Below, piece by piece: positions 20,301 to 33,776 of a stretch of 64,000 nucleotides of DNA. Every line of letters starts with the position of its first letter. The first letter of the stretch is position 1. Made by a program: the position numbers and the translations under genes. This DNA is from Syngnathus acus (taxonomy: Eukaryota; Chordata; Actinopteri; Syngnathiformes; Syngnathidae), in the NCBI RefSeq assembly GCF_901709675.1, contig NC_051088.1, positions 13,061,693 to 13,125,692 of the forward strand, given 5' to 3'. The notes under the pieces were generated by a model. That model was given only the letters and a program-made list of their open reading frames with translations. It was not told the DNA's origin and made no database searches.

Positions 20301-23089
20301 CAAGATAGACAAATGGGACTGTCTCTTCTCTGCCATGTTAAATCTAAAAAGAAAATTGGGAAATTGTTTGGTTTTTCTTCTTTAGAGGCAACAAAAGTAA
20401 GTTTGATCTGATTGATCATTTTGTCCGCTAAGTATTCAAGTCAAGAGTATGTAGCTCATCTCAACCTAATTGAACTTTTTTATGGCACACTTTAAAAACA
20501 ACCACAGCCACATAAAGTGGTGTACATAAAGTAATAATCAGGCATAAAAAACAAAGACAGTGGGAAGTATAAAATAATAACATAAAAACAGTAAACATAA
20601 TAAAATACTAAAACAACACTGAGTCGAAATCCAAAGAATAAAAAAAGTGTTTTCATATTGCCTAACCGGAGGTCCTTCTGAGGCTCCGTGTTTTGTCCGC
20701 TGACCTCTGCTCAGAGGTAAATTTAAAGATAACTAAACAAATAGTAAAATTAACTCTAAAATGTACAGGAGGGCAATTAAGGGAGGCCAGAAATTGAGCC
20801 ACATTCTCTTTCCTACAAGCTTCGGTCAGGAGGTGAGCAGCGAGAGCAGCAACTTTTTGGAGAAAGTGGAGACATTTCAGAGAAGGCTGGCTGACTCCAA
20901 ATTCAAATCCAAGGACAGTAATCCAAATGTTTTTCTGTTAAAAGTAACTCAAAAGCAACACAAAATTAGTTCAAGCAAGGGAGGGAGGTCCAAACAGCAT
21001 CAAGTGACTTGACGCCGGTAAAGGAGGCCATCTCCACCTACAGTTAGCAAGCGGTACTAGTAAGAATCCATCTTACTGGACATTAAAGACTATTATTCCT
21101 CCTGATTTGGACTCTTATGATAGATTGCCTTGCTGATTGAGAAATAAAACGGGAATACACAGTGAGAATGTAACAGGTCACCTAACGACAGGTTTATCTT
21201 GAAGGGAGACAGAGACAAACATGACCTCAGAGCTTCAGCAGACTTGCTGTACACCCCAAAGACAGTCTCAGCTCACCAAGTCTATACGGATTTGTCCTCA
21301 GGGAAATTCCTTTCTACCAATGTCCCTTTTGGAACAGAGTGTTGTTGTCAGTTGTCGGCTCATCATAATAGAAAGAATTCTACACAACAGCAAAGACAAT
21401 ACGCTGAAATAAAGATTATGAACATACATGTGCTCACAGGTACCGTTGAGTTCTACTGTACATTATAAAAAAAACCTGCCCCTCCTTTGAAGGGTTTTTC
21501 AGAGCCAGTTGGGCAGGTTTTCTGAAGTTACGTGAAAATTGCCTTCAGTCACTGCGGGGTCTTAACCGCACAAAAGACACCCAAATTACCTGTACGAGTG
21601 TGTGGAAATGAAAGAAGACAGTCAAAATGAAAATTGTTAGCAACCAAGAAGTTCATTTTTTGTCAAGGTGTTTTCGCCTTCAGCGTTGAGCATCTTTGCG
21701 GCGCGTTGTACAAGTCTTTCATGATTTGTTTTGAAATTGTGCGGGATTTCACCTTAAATCCTTGTGATCAATCAAAAGCTTTCAAAAACAAGCCTTGGGC
21801 GAGACGCTCAGGAAAAACCCTGCTGCTTTCACGCCAAGGAGCAGATGTTCTGTAGAGCCACCCTTCCCTCTTCAAGTTTTGTCAACAATCTCGAGCGTTT
21901 CTCCCGCACATTCAACTAATTGCATTGCGCCAAATCGGCTAATCGGGACGTGATCTGAAGCCGTCGGGGCTTCGATAGACTTTGGTGAGAGCCCAATCTC
22001 CAGAAAAATCCCACAAACCTGCCAGATGCGGTTATATCAACACCTCTTTTATCACCTGAAGAGAGTCATCAAGGAAGCTATGACAGTAATTCAATGTGAG
22101 AGGGCCACACTGACAGAGAAGTATCATCCTAGCATGGATGAATGCGATTGACTCACTGAGTGCACATGCAGATATTTTGGGATGGTGCATTCACTGAAGA
22201 GATTTCGCTCGGGCACCCCAGACTTGAAAGGCATTCCTTTATAGGTGTGTGCCAACCTGCATAACTGTATTTGCACACACAAGATTCACGTGGAGGCTAA
22301 ATGGCATTCAATAGGCGGCCACGGTCCATGATGCGACCTCTTACATCAACACCTAGCCAGGTGATGATTTAACATCAAACCTGCAGATGTTCATTCCCCG
22401 GTTGGCTTAGGTAAACAGTCTGATTAAACGTGTCAAGAACAGTCACAGTTGACACTAATGCGATAATGCGACGTGTTTAAATGCAGCTTTTTCGAAATCT
22501 CGTTTTATAGAGTTGTTTAAGTTTTGTTTGGGGAGGTATAAGTGCTCTTGCATTTTGGTAGACGAGACGAAAAGTGTTCATTATGGTGAAACCTGCTAAT
22601 TAAATTGTGGTAAACTTCTTCAATTACATATTCCATATTGTTTGTAAAGGCATACCTGATGTTATGAGCATGTCTCAACTGCATCGCACAAGCTAATTAT
22701 GACCATTTTTACCTGTCTGTGAGAAAAAAAAGAAAAAAGACAAACAAAACAATGTTACAGTTACAGGGACAGCATTTCAGAGAGAGTACAAACCATACTA
22801 CTTACAAGAAAGAACATAATTCTTGCCTAACATGATCTTAGGTTAAATTTTTTTTGTTAGAGCGAACTCCTTAATATGCAAATGAATTTTCAAAAATACT
22901 TTAAAGACTATTCAACAGCAAATTTTAATCAGAGATGGCTTTATGTGTCTTTTATTTATATATGTATATAGTATTTTTGATGCTGGTTCGTTGTTTTGTC
23001 TTTTACTCGCATAATAGCGTAGCATTTAATTTTGTTATTAAGTTTTAATTCATAGCTATAATTTTGCAGATATATCCATCTATAGGCAC

Positions 23090-23162
23090 ACTTTTATTAT
23101 CATTTATATTATTATTATTATTATCATCATTATCATCATTAATAATAATAATAATAATAATA
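23090..23162. repeat. Compound trinucleotide microsatellite (TTA/TCA/AAT)
   Basis: Runs of ATT, then ATC and then AATAAT repeats follow each other without a break, giving a low-complexity compound array. Confidence 0.85.
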
Positions 23163-25318
23163 CGTAATGTGCTAGCTAGAGAGAAAAACACAAGGGTAGA
23201 TTCATATTCATGGACAGATAGATTTGTCATACATATATATCGATTTATGCCCACTTATTCTATTTTAGGCTTGTTGTGCTTCTCGAAGACTGGAAGCCTT
23301 GTGGGAATCCCTAGACAATCCCAAACATGCCACAGCAAAGTCTCAAGCCATTTCACGATCACACCGTGAAGAAGAAAAATGTGTTTTGAAATAACAAACA
23401 CTTGAAGTCAACTCACAACTTGGATGACATTGTTTCTTCCACAGCAAGCCTCAACTCTTCATCCTACAACTCATTGCTCACCCAAAGAAAATTTATTGCC
23501 CTCACTTATACCCAATTAGCGTAGACAGTAAGCATTGCATAGCCAGTTAGGTGTTCATGGCAAGCAGTTTGTGTGGAATGCGAGGAACCAGCTGTGGAGA
23601 TGTCATTGTACAAGCAGCGGCAAATACTTCCGAGCACAAATACGCTAGCTTGATAAGTAACAACGTGATACAATTAAAATGCTAATAAAAACTGAACTAG
23701 AAATGCCATTATTAGCACATTAAGTGGCTCACAATGGCCAATATGCTGTGTCAGCATGTTTAAAACAGCACAAAGGAATCATTTTGTTCGTTTCATAGTT
23801 TTTGAGTATAACTTGCATTTAATCGACCGTGGTGAATTGATATCAATGATAAGAAACATGCCTCTGGGTATTTGACAGTGAGATACATTATTGTGATCAG
23901 TGGTGGGCACTTTACCTCACCCTTTACACTTTACCCTTGCATCCTTGTCTGTCTGTCTGTCTGTCCCACCCCCATCCCTGACACAAAAGACAAAATATTG
24001 TAACAGACAATTTACTCAGCAATAATAATCATAAGAATGCATTGTGTAACGTAATGTTTATATTTGACTTTGAAGTGTGTTGTAAAATTATTCTATGACA
24101 ACAAGACGAATTTCTTGGCCCATTTGTGGTGAACCCGTATCTTAAATTTAATATTTACTGTTTTGTTTAACTGGAAGCGTATAACATGTTTGCATTTTCC
24201 AGGGCAAAGATGCTATGACATATGCCGATGGGCTCGTCATTAGTGTGGTGGTTTTTAGCTATAAATTTCAGAAATTAGATAAATACGTATGTGCCCGCAA
24301 GAAAGAAATGAATCCTGTTATTACCGTTGATTTTTTTTAAAGAGCCTAGCCATCATTTCAGAAGTGAGAGGGGCACACTGCATTCAAATATCCATTATGG
24401 CAAAAGAACTAAATAACTATTCAGTGTCAACACTGAACAGAAAATTAAAAAAAAAAAAAAAAAAAGCACTTTGAACAATTATTCAGGAAATATTCTTCCA
24501 ATGCCTTTGATTTCACCTTCCAATTGTAAATACTTTTTTTCCATTTTTTTTTTTTTTAAACCACTCTATGACATATGTAGTGTATACAACCACCTAAAAG
24601 TGTAGCGGGGACAAATGGGACAGTTCCGCAAACCATTTATCGCAAATGATGTACCATTTACGCAAATCATATCTAAAAATCACAAAATAGCAGAAAATTA
24701 AACGGGTGAGGGTTTGACTGGGTGACGGTGAGAGACGTATATGCATCTCCCTCTCTGGAAGCCTTTATTACCCATGTTCGTAACACAAAAATCAAATCAA
24801 ATGCAGCTATTTAAGACCGCAAATATCCACGTTCTCATTGTGAGCACCTTTTGAAATGATTTCAAGTCATCAGCTCTTGTGGGAACAAGTCTGAAGATAA
24901 CCCTTCCAGGAAGCCCATATTGGAGTCAATGAGGCAGAGGGGAAGAAAAACACAGAAAACGCAGCCCCGCAGGGAAAAATCCGAATAGGCCATGCAAACA
25001 GGAAAATGCGCTCTCATTAAACGGAATAGAAGGAAAATGCAAATGTTACTTTAATATGACCAGAAGCCATTGCGCCTTGAATCATGATGAGCCTATTAAA
25101 ACCTGACACACAATGTGTTGACACTCTCAATCAAAGATAAGCACTGAGTAAACAAAGAATTAGAAAAAGAATTCAAGCCCCACTTTCCTCATGATCACAC
25201 TGATTTTCCACCAGGGGGAGCTGTTTCCTCTTACCTCATGATGAGTCATCAAAAGAACAAGATCCCGCATCTCCAGGAAAGTATATGTTGATGTTGTCAT
25301 GTCATGTACCATCTAAAC

Positions 25319-25417
25319 CAGGGGTCACCAAGTCCGGTCTTCAAAGGCCCCCCCTATCCAGCTTGTTTTAGATGCATCCCCACTGCAACCTTTGAGGACC
25401 GGAGTTGGTGACCCCAA
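25319..25417. mobile_element. Hairpin MITE, hAT-like
   Basis: Terminal inverted repeats CAGGGGTCACC (left) and GGTGACCCC (right), with further inverted matches inward (GTCCGGTC against GACCGGAG), form a near-complete hairpin of 99 bp. Flanks ATCTAAAC (25311-25318) and ATCTAAAG (25418-25425) look like an 8-bp target duplication with one change, as hAT transposons make. No coding capacity. Elements with CAGGGGTCACCAA ends are common in fish genomes. Confidence 0.75.
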
Positions 25418-25672
25418 ATCTAAAGAGACCGCACAGATTTTATATTTAACTACACGCTCCATCTGATTACATCAGATGGTTGGAACCTTCCTCTGCGTAT
25501 TGTACAGCTCTCATTTTGTACAATTCCACAGTAAACTGGCACCATTACTTGTTTCAAATATCTTTTCTTGCAAGTTGTGATGATATTGGGCAATATTTCC
25601 TGGGCATGATCTGAAATGAGTATTATTGGGAAGTAAAGGACACACCTTGTGTTTTGGGGCCTAAAACAGCCA

Positions 25673-25765
25673 TTTAAGTTGAAAAAACATTCAAAATATA
25701 AATTACTGACATTTATGGTTTTAAGTTGGAAAAACATTCAAAATATAAATTACTGACATTTATGG
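25673..25765. repeat. Recent tandem duplication, unit about 46 bp
   Basis: The unit starting TTTAAGTTG and ending GACATTTATGG occurs twice head to tail (25673-25718 and 25720-25765) and is nearly identical. It is followed by an AT dinucleotide run at about 25858-25882. Confidence 0.9.
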
Positions 25766-28700
25766 AGACAATTTTGGTAGTTTTTACTTCCAGCTTTAAA
25801 TTGGGGTTCAAGGGACAACCATTTTGTAAATTCCAATTTTTTAATTGTGAAAAAATAATATATATATATATATATATATATATTTATTGTCATTGTGCCA
25901 TATTCTTTTATATTAAAATAATACAGACGCACATTATAGATTGACTTGCTGTCAATCAAGCGATATTAAACCTCCATGGAACTACTCCTGACATCCTTAT
26001 GCCAAGAATATGGACACATTTTGCTCACGTGCAATTTTTAGCCGTGCAGTAGAGTTTCGATCAACAAATGCCTCCTGCTCATCTCTGATGAACTAAATGC
26101 ATGAAGAAAAAAGATGAGACCTTTTGATTAGACTCTTTTAAATCAGGCAGAAAGGAATGCATACTGACTCTCAACTCGCCTTGGGGCCTCAGCCTGCACC
26201 TAGCATGTTTTTTCTGGGTTTTTTCGAACTGTTGAACAGCAGTGCGGCACTCATTGGTGGATCATAAACAGCTATTATAGTGTAATTCCAAATCCATAAG
26301 AGTGTGTTTCTGTTTTCATATTGTCTCAAATAACTGAGTTATGGCTTGAAATGATCTTTGCACACGCTTGCAATAGATAAAAACATTATGTGCGCCTATT
26401 TTAGACATGAAAAAAAACCACCTTTGTTATCTTCACGAATTGCCCCATGATTACTCCTATTTGATCTTTGCGCCATGGTGATCCTCACATGCCGGAGTTG
26501 ACTTTTTAAAATCCCATAATCGACCAGATTTTGAAGAGAAACCTACCATCATCCCCTTGTTGTGTGTATGAAAATACACACATGCAAGTGGAGGCATGAG
26601 TGTGTGTCTGCACACTTTCATGAACATGTCACTCAAAATTCTGACCTACCAAGAAGATAGAACAACATAAACCAAGAATATACCCAAGCATTCATCAATT
26701 TATTGATCCTTTTGTGAAAATACGATTGGTGATAAAAAAAAAAAGCATGATCTCAAAAAATAAAAGGCAGGTGGGTGGTGGCCTTATTCTCTCTGAGATC
26801 AATGACATTGACCCTGGATGAGCATGACAAAGGTAGAAAGGCTTTTGTGGCTTAGGAATGGGGACACCTAACATAGAATTAGATGCAATTATGAAAAAAT
26901 GTCTTCAAGCCCAAGAGGTGCATGCATGTGCGAGGGGAACCAAGCAGGCTGTCTTCATTTCACGCTGCCCCCAGGTGCTGAGAGGATACAGCACTTCTTT
27001 TCATATTGGCAGCTGTTTGATCAAACTAGCAGTCACAGCATAGCTGCAGGTCTCAGCGAAAAGTTCTGTTCGGATTCAAAGGAGACCAAAAGACCCACTC
27101 CGGGCTCTTTCCACTAAAGCAGCTGAATTACTCCTTTGAGCTCAGATCATGGACTCTTTTTTTTCTTTTTCTTTCAGCAGGCACTACAAATACCGCCGTT
27201 GTTTTGCCTGTTGTGTATTCCACAATCACGATAATATTTTCCAGCAAGGGTGTGAAATGCAACTGTGAAGGCATCTGATAGCGAGTGTGTACATTGATTG
27301 TAACTGATAGTGTTCTCGGCGCTTTGTGGGAAATAAAAGAGAACCGAGAACGAGCAGATGGAGTGAAAGGAAGTGTAGCTTTTGCACAGATCCGCTGTGT
27401 GTTGATCGCGATGCAGAGTGCCACAGAAGATAGATGACTGATAATCAAGACTCTGTACGTGTGTGTGTGGTTGTACACGATGTGAATGACTGCACAACAA
27501 AGAGTCCGAATGGATTTTCGTCGGAGCTCAAACGGCGATGACGCTGCATTCCGCGAGCTTTATGATGTGAAACACCAAAGGAAAGGAAACAATGATGGCA
27601 TTCATAGGATGTCATTTTCTTCAACTTTTATCTGAGGAATTTGTTGAGTATTCCTCCTGTTTCCATCATGTAATGTGTGCACCTTGTCCAAAGTGGGCTT
27701 TGAAAGGAGGATCTTACTATTTGGGTCCAGGTCACAGTTACAAGGCTCATTATCCGCACTGTGGAGACAGGAACTGAAAGAAATTCGAGGCACGGCTTCC
27801 GATGTTGCTATATCGCTTTACAATATTTTGCAGTGTGTCTATGTGCAGCGCTTCATTAAAACATTTCCATTTAAGCTCATGCCAAAGGTTTTTTTTAATT
27901 GAGCTTTTGAGTTCATCCACATAAAACTCACCCAAGCTTGACATTTTGGACCTTTAAAAGTTAAAAAGTTCAAGGGTGCTGCCAGATATATAGGGGATGG
28001 GGGGGTTACACTTGATTTTGCTGTAAATTAAAAAAAGACAAATGTTCCTCCATAAGAGTCTTTGGTATTTTGCATTATTTTTCATTTTAAAATTCTTTGC
28101 CACATGTGGAGGTGGTTAAGGTGGGTGGCAAGAGAATGAACAGGGGTGGTTATGGCCACCCCTGGCCACCACATAGCTCCGCCCATGCATACTCATCTAC
28201 ATGGTGATGGTAGTCAAAAGTCAAAAGACCCCACATTTGATCAGACCTCCTTGGCCTGGAAAATGCTTTTCACTGAAACAAAATCCTCCTAAAAATATTT
28301 AGTAGCCGAGCACTGGATCACCTGACTGCAAATCTGACAGGACTCACCCTGCATTCCCTCTCAAAACTTTTGCAATGACATTGTTTCAACATGATGAGAA
28401 TTTCCCCCGGTGCCTTGACAGTTCACTTTGTCTCAGCCAAAAAAATGACTACATGTCAGGTGAAGTTGTTTTGGAGAATGGATAAGGAAATACCATTGCT
28501 GCGCTCGGAGTGCAAACGGTCACCCGTAAACTTCCTAGGGCTACTTGTGAAGAGCCGGGGAAATTTCCCGTTGGTTCCAGACACCATTATCTGGGTGTGA
28601 TGAATGTGAGTCATACATGTGTGCATTAGTGCCAAGTTAGACAATTAGACAGAAATAACAGCAAGTTGTTCAAAAAATATAAATACAAAAGTGGAATGTC

Positions 28701-31198
28701 ATGATTTCAGCTGATTGCTGCTTTTGTTTTGGGGATAAGAAATTTCAACAGATGTCGGTCAGAGCGAACTCGCTCACCACACAAACTGGGATTGCTGTCA
28801 AATATACACACAACCTGATCCATCAAAACCCAAACCAGCAGACCAGAGCGATTACTCACTTAAGAACCAAGCGTTGTGTCATGCCATTAACATTCTTTTG
28901 TGTGAATTTGATAGAAAAATAAGAAGCTCATTCAAGGCCTTGGCTGTCACAAACAAACAAATATATATATTTTGACAGTTTTACCAGATTGTTTTTTTCC
29001 TTTTTAGGAAGAAGAACACAGTGTGTTCTAAACTGGTGCCGCAGGGTGCAAAGATAAAGAGAGTAATAGTTAGACTGCGGTCACATTGGTATGCAGACAG
29101 TCATGAAAGCAAAGCAGTACCTGTTGCATCTTGCAAAATTCATTTGCGGAATATTGTGAAATTTCACAGCCTCAATTGACAAGCCACCTTCACCCCGCCC
29201 CCTCCCATCACAGCAGCAAATATGTGCGAAAGACACCAACTAAGGACAGGACGTTAAATTGTCATTTTGATTGGATCTGTGACAATTTGTTTGAATAAAT
29301 TGTGCCAAGTATTAAAACATTTTTGTTCTGACAATCACATGAATCCAAAGATTGAATTGAGGGCACTACGCTGCACTTGATGTCCTTCCAAGGCGATGAA
29401 ACAGCCGTTCACGTTTCACTTCAAATATCTCAACACGCCATTGACTCGTGCACCTGGGTGACTCAACTTTAATGGCTCGTTAGAACACTCCGCACCGACT
29501 AACCAAAGACGTTGGTGGCATTTTTGACCTTGCGTCCGAACCTTGATATTATGGTTACCCCGGAATGGCCTCCAATCAGTCAGGACCAAAGCGGTTTAGC
29601 TTCAAAATTGGTATTCCTATATTTTATTGCAATTATGCATCAGTTAGATTTTTTTTCCACTTCATGTCTGTAAATAAAATATTTATTTTCTCTATCACTT
29701 GACCTTATTAGGGCCACAGGTGACTAAGCTAAAATGTATGTCCAATAAAAGATTTAACAGCAAGGAGTTGGATATTGTTTTAATCGGTTTTGGATCAGGA
29801 TAACGGTGCAGATCCAATAATTAATTTTTACTGGCTTCCGCCTTTTATAGGGAAAAAATAATCAAATAAAATATCAACAATTACAGAAACACAAAAAATG
29901 AATTAAATAATTACACTATATCACTGGTATGGTTGTGGTACAAACCATATATTGTTTAGTGGTCTAATAAATTTCTGATGCATTTTAAATGCCAAAAATG
30001 TCTCACATTTCACATTGTCAAAATGGAAGTTAACTAGACAATGTATGGACTGCGGTTGCGCTCCCATTGGTCAAAGAACACGCAGGCAAGGTGTGGACCT
30101 GTGATTAGGACTCCAGTAAATCTTCCCACCCAAGGAGCCTTGGGGGAGGGAGGTGCTTCCCCCCCCCGGGTCAATGCACTGCTGCAGGGATGCGCCTCCC
30201 TTTCCTCCCAGTCTGCCCTTGTGGATAAATCTCATGCTTTGACCTGGAACTCATCCACTTGCCCTTCTTGCAGGTCACACCAGAAGCTAAAAGTTTTTTG
30301 TTACACATTTCCCTGCAATCCGAATATACACGGTGTGTGATTTCATCGTTTGCAAAAGGCGAGTATTGTAGTATGTTGCAATGTGCTGAAATGTGATAAA
30401 TAAATGTGATAAGTGACAGGCAAACTTGCATACCTCTTTTTTTTTTTTCCATTTTCCTCTCAGGCAAATTCCTCACTCATTATATCACTGTGTGCTCTCT
30501 CTTTTTTTCCATTCGAGACAATCAGGCTCATTTCTCTCGTCGACTATAACTGTAAGTCAATACGTTTCACACCCAATAGTTTGAGGAGACGTTGATCAAA
30601 CATCAAAAACTATTTTTCAAGAAGACAAAACCTACTACCACCCTGAGAAAGTAGGAGAGGAACAGCTATCGTTTTTGTGATATGAAAAATTGTCACCCAG
30701 ACAGAATCAAATTTTAGTAGTGATATTTTTGTAAAGGCTACAAAATAATTTACAAGGCATGAACTATATTATGAGACACAATGAAGACAGTCAAGTGGAG
30801 AAAATGGCACAAGCATTTTGATATTGGGGCCCAGCCCGATGCTCTGATGCATACTTCCCACCGCTTGTGGCAGAAGAAGCTCTAGCCTGTGCTTGTCTGT
30901 TGCTCAGAATGCCCATTAACTCTCTCTTCTCCCTCAGGTAATGACCACCTGAGCTATCAAAGACAAGTGTGCCTATGACGCCGCCTCCTCCTCACTCTCA
31001 TTACCACACTGACACCCCATCCTCACACCACCATAGGCTTCACACTTGGGCAGTTATGAAAGACTTTCATCCACATTTTGAGCCTCTGGACTGTCCTCAC
31101 ACACACCCTGCTCCCAAGCATATGTTATGATGTAAAATAAAATGTCTACCATATTTACATGAGGGGATTTTTCAATATATATTAAAAGTCTAAAGATT

Positions 31199-31495
31199 AA
31201 AGTCCCAATGATCGTCACACACACACCTGGGTGTGGTGAAATTTGTCCTCTGCATTTAACCCATCCCCGTGTGATTTTAATCCATCCCCTGGGGGAGAGG
31301 GGAGCAGTGAGCAGCAGCGGTGCCGCGCTCGGGAATCAGTTGGTGATCTAACCCCCCAATTCCAACCCTTAATGCTGAGTGCCAAGCAGGGAGGCAATGG
31401 GTCCCATTTTTATAGTCTTTGGTATGACCCGGCCGGGGTTTGAACCCACAACCTTCCAGTCTCAGGGCGGACACTCTACCACTAGGCCACTGAGC
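31199..31495 (-). mobile_element. tRNA-derived SINE, near full length
   Basis: Read on the - strand, the element opens with a tRNA-like head. A box A (TGGCCTAGTGG, + 31479-31489) and a box B (GGGTTCAAACCC, + 31436-31447) form an internal RNA polymerase III promoter. A body follows (AAAATGGGACCC, GGGTTGGAATTGGGGG, CCGCTGCTGCTC), then a tail region ending GTGTGTGACGATCATTGGGA at 31202. Head, body and tail match a SINE type I know as widespread in teleosts (HAmo-like). It is not a functional tRNA gene. Family naming is from memory. Confidence 0.85.
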
Positions 31496-31849
31496 TATAT
31501 GCATGATACAATAAATGCAATGAGGTTTTTGGTTTCTTGGTTCAGTTCTGGCTGATCTAAGTGGCTCCTGCCTGTGACTGGAGCTTGCCTCATCCAATAT
31601 GCCGCCTACAGCGCATCTATTTTCGTTTTGATATTTAACTCACTGAAGTGGAACATAATTGAAGAGGAGAATGCACAGCCCACGACGCATAAATAAGAAC
31701 AGGTGCGGTTGATTTATGGTTTTAATAATAGGTTTCTTGGTAATATTACAAAGCCTACAGTGAAGATGTCAGTCGTCGCTCTTCTTTAAAAGATGATTAA
31801 ATTTTAATCATTTCAGTAGGTCTATTTTAAAGAGCCATCATTAAATGGT

Positions 31850-32104
31850 TGGATAGATATAGATATATATATATATAGATATATATATATATATAGAGAT
31901 ATATAGATATATAGATAGATATATAGATAGATATATAGATATATAGATATATATAGAGATATAGATATATATAGAGATATAGATATATATATAGAGATAT
32001 AGATATATATAGAGATATATATATATATATATATATAGATATATATAGAGATATATAGAGATATATATATATATATATATATATAGATATATATATATAT
32101 ATAT

Positions 32105-32139
<35 letters not shown>
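31850..32139. repeat. Compound AT/GATA/GAGATATA array followed by (TTTA)n
   Basis: About 250 bp of interspersed AT, GATA and AGAGATAT units end in nine or so TTTA repeats (32104-32139), then a short CA-rich tail. Length polymorphism and assembly error are likely. Confidence 0.95.
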
Positions 32140-33776
32140 CACATACTACATTCACACACATACACACACACTAATTATTGATGTGTTGTAGGTATTTTGA
32201 CACAGTGGGTCAAGAGTACCTCTCAATCTCTGTGGGTCATTTCCAAACTTCCTGTCCATGTCCTCAAGCCTGAATGGATGGATGTATCTTCCTGTCAGGG
32301 ATGTATGATTCACTGTCCCTGGAACACAACGCCGCCTAATCTTGGAGAGCAGATAAAGCTAATTAGGGGAAAGAGATGTCAGTCATCACAAGTGAGGATG
32401 GATGCACATTTTACATACCAACAATAGAATCTCAGTCACTGAAAGCTACACTCAGAAGTGCACATGTAGCTATTAGTGTGAGTTATGCCAGGGGGAACGT
32501 GTCAAAGTCAAGCGCTGCATTGACTGCCTCTCTGCTGGCTGTCTGATCTAGCAGCTGTTATGCTTGCCAAAACTAAAATTAGTGCCAAAATGACACAAAT
32601 CGTAGCTTTTGTGTGAATGACCTTCGCCGTTATAACTCACCCAAGCTAGCAGAAAATTGGCAAGCAGCTCTGGTTGGATGTGTAGCATGCATCAATACCG
32701 CTGTCACAGACACACGCCTTTTCCGATGATTACAGGAGGTCTGGGGAGTTGAGTGAACTCTGGGATTTGGTGGGGGTTGGCTGGTAGATGACCCACATTA
32801 GCTTGTAAAGTCAGGGATAAAAAGGCATAGAATATTGAATTGTAGTCATTGTGGCCTGGGTGCTTCAGCTTTCTTGAGCACGCTTGTGCGTGATGCATAG
32901 CAGAGATAATAAAAAGTTGAGCAAACAAACAATTTGGGCAACAGACATGGTCGTACACGGGTAGTAGGTCGACGCAGCAAGCGAAGGAGGCAACAGGGAT
33001 CGGACAGCAACTAGACCAGGAGCAAGTCGGGAACAGACGGGTAGCATACAGGACAAACTGACTGATTAGAGTGGGAGGTTTAAATAGGGAAGTTGGTGAG
33101 CAGGGAGAGGCGTGGTAATGAATTTATTAGGAACAGGTGTCTGGCAATGAACGTGGCCGTGAGCAGAGTACGTCATTGGCAAGACGCCGACCGGGTGGCA
33201 CCCACAGGTGGAGGAGGAGCGCTGACCAAGGTACTGGAGGAGCGGAGGCGTGACAGGCTCTTTTTGAATCAAAACCAATTAGAAGAAGGCTGAAAAATTG
33301 AAATAAAAATATGAAAGATGCCTGCTATACCAATCAACAACAAAAACAACTCAAATACCTTTTACCCTAATAAATATATTTAATCCGAACTCGACCATCT
33401 ACATTGGTGTTCACTTTAATACTTGGCAGATATTTAGTATAAAATTATAATACATCCAATTCTTATACATACAACAGAATAGATAGTACAGAGATATAAA
33501 AATATGGAGTTTAGAAAAATACTTCAAAAACAAATTGCAGAAAGAATAGTCTTCGGTGTTTTTTTTAGGCACACAAATACAGTATTTCTTACGCTATACC
33601 TCATATTTATCAAACAAAACAATTATTACATATGATGATTTGAGTAAAGCAAGAGGTTTTACAACCAATGGGAAATAATATCCATACTGTAATAAAAGGG
33701 AATACTACTTTGTATTTGGTAGAAAAAAAATGTAATGTCCTTTTTTTAAGGTCCATGGCGGCCTGCGGAGAATCTG

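Larger units (their letters stand above)
14375..33776. other. Gene-free block between wnt7a and fbln2
   Basis: About 19.4 kb between two convergent genes. The first 400-1500 bases are probably wnt7a 3' UTR and the last few hundred fbln2 3' UTR; an AATAAA for the - strand is at 33123-33128. I found no supportable exon on either strand: the open frames are short, unrelated to known proteins and lack splice logic. Visible content: a diverged tandem duplication at about 19178-19290, simple repeats near 23090-23162 and (CTGT)n at about 23945-23966, a hAT-like MITE at 25319, a 46-bp tandem duplication at 25673, a GC-rich hairpin (GGGGTGG...CCACCCC, 28143-28162), a SINE at 31199 and a long AT/GATA array at 31850. 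Such a block beside a developmental gene would be expected to hold wnt7a enhancers. One octamer, ATGCAAAT, lies at 25037-25044. Conservation cannot be judged here. Confidence 0.6.

Noticed and set aside
31436-31489. A and B boxes suggesting a tRNA gene
   Set aside because: Only the tRNA-like head of a SINE; no intact acceptor stem or anticodon arm, and it continues into SINE body and tail.
31277-31597. - strand ORF of 106 codons
   Set aside because: It lies across the tRNA-derived SINE; translations of SINE bodies commonly give such frames.
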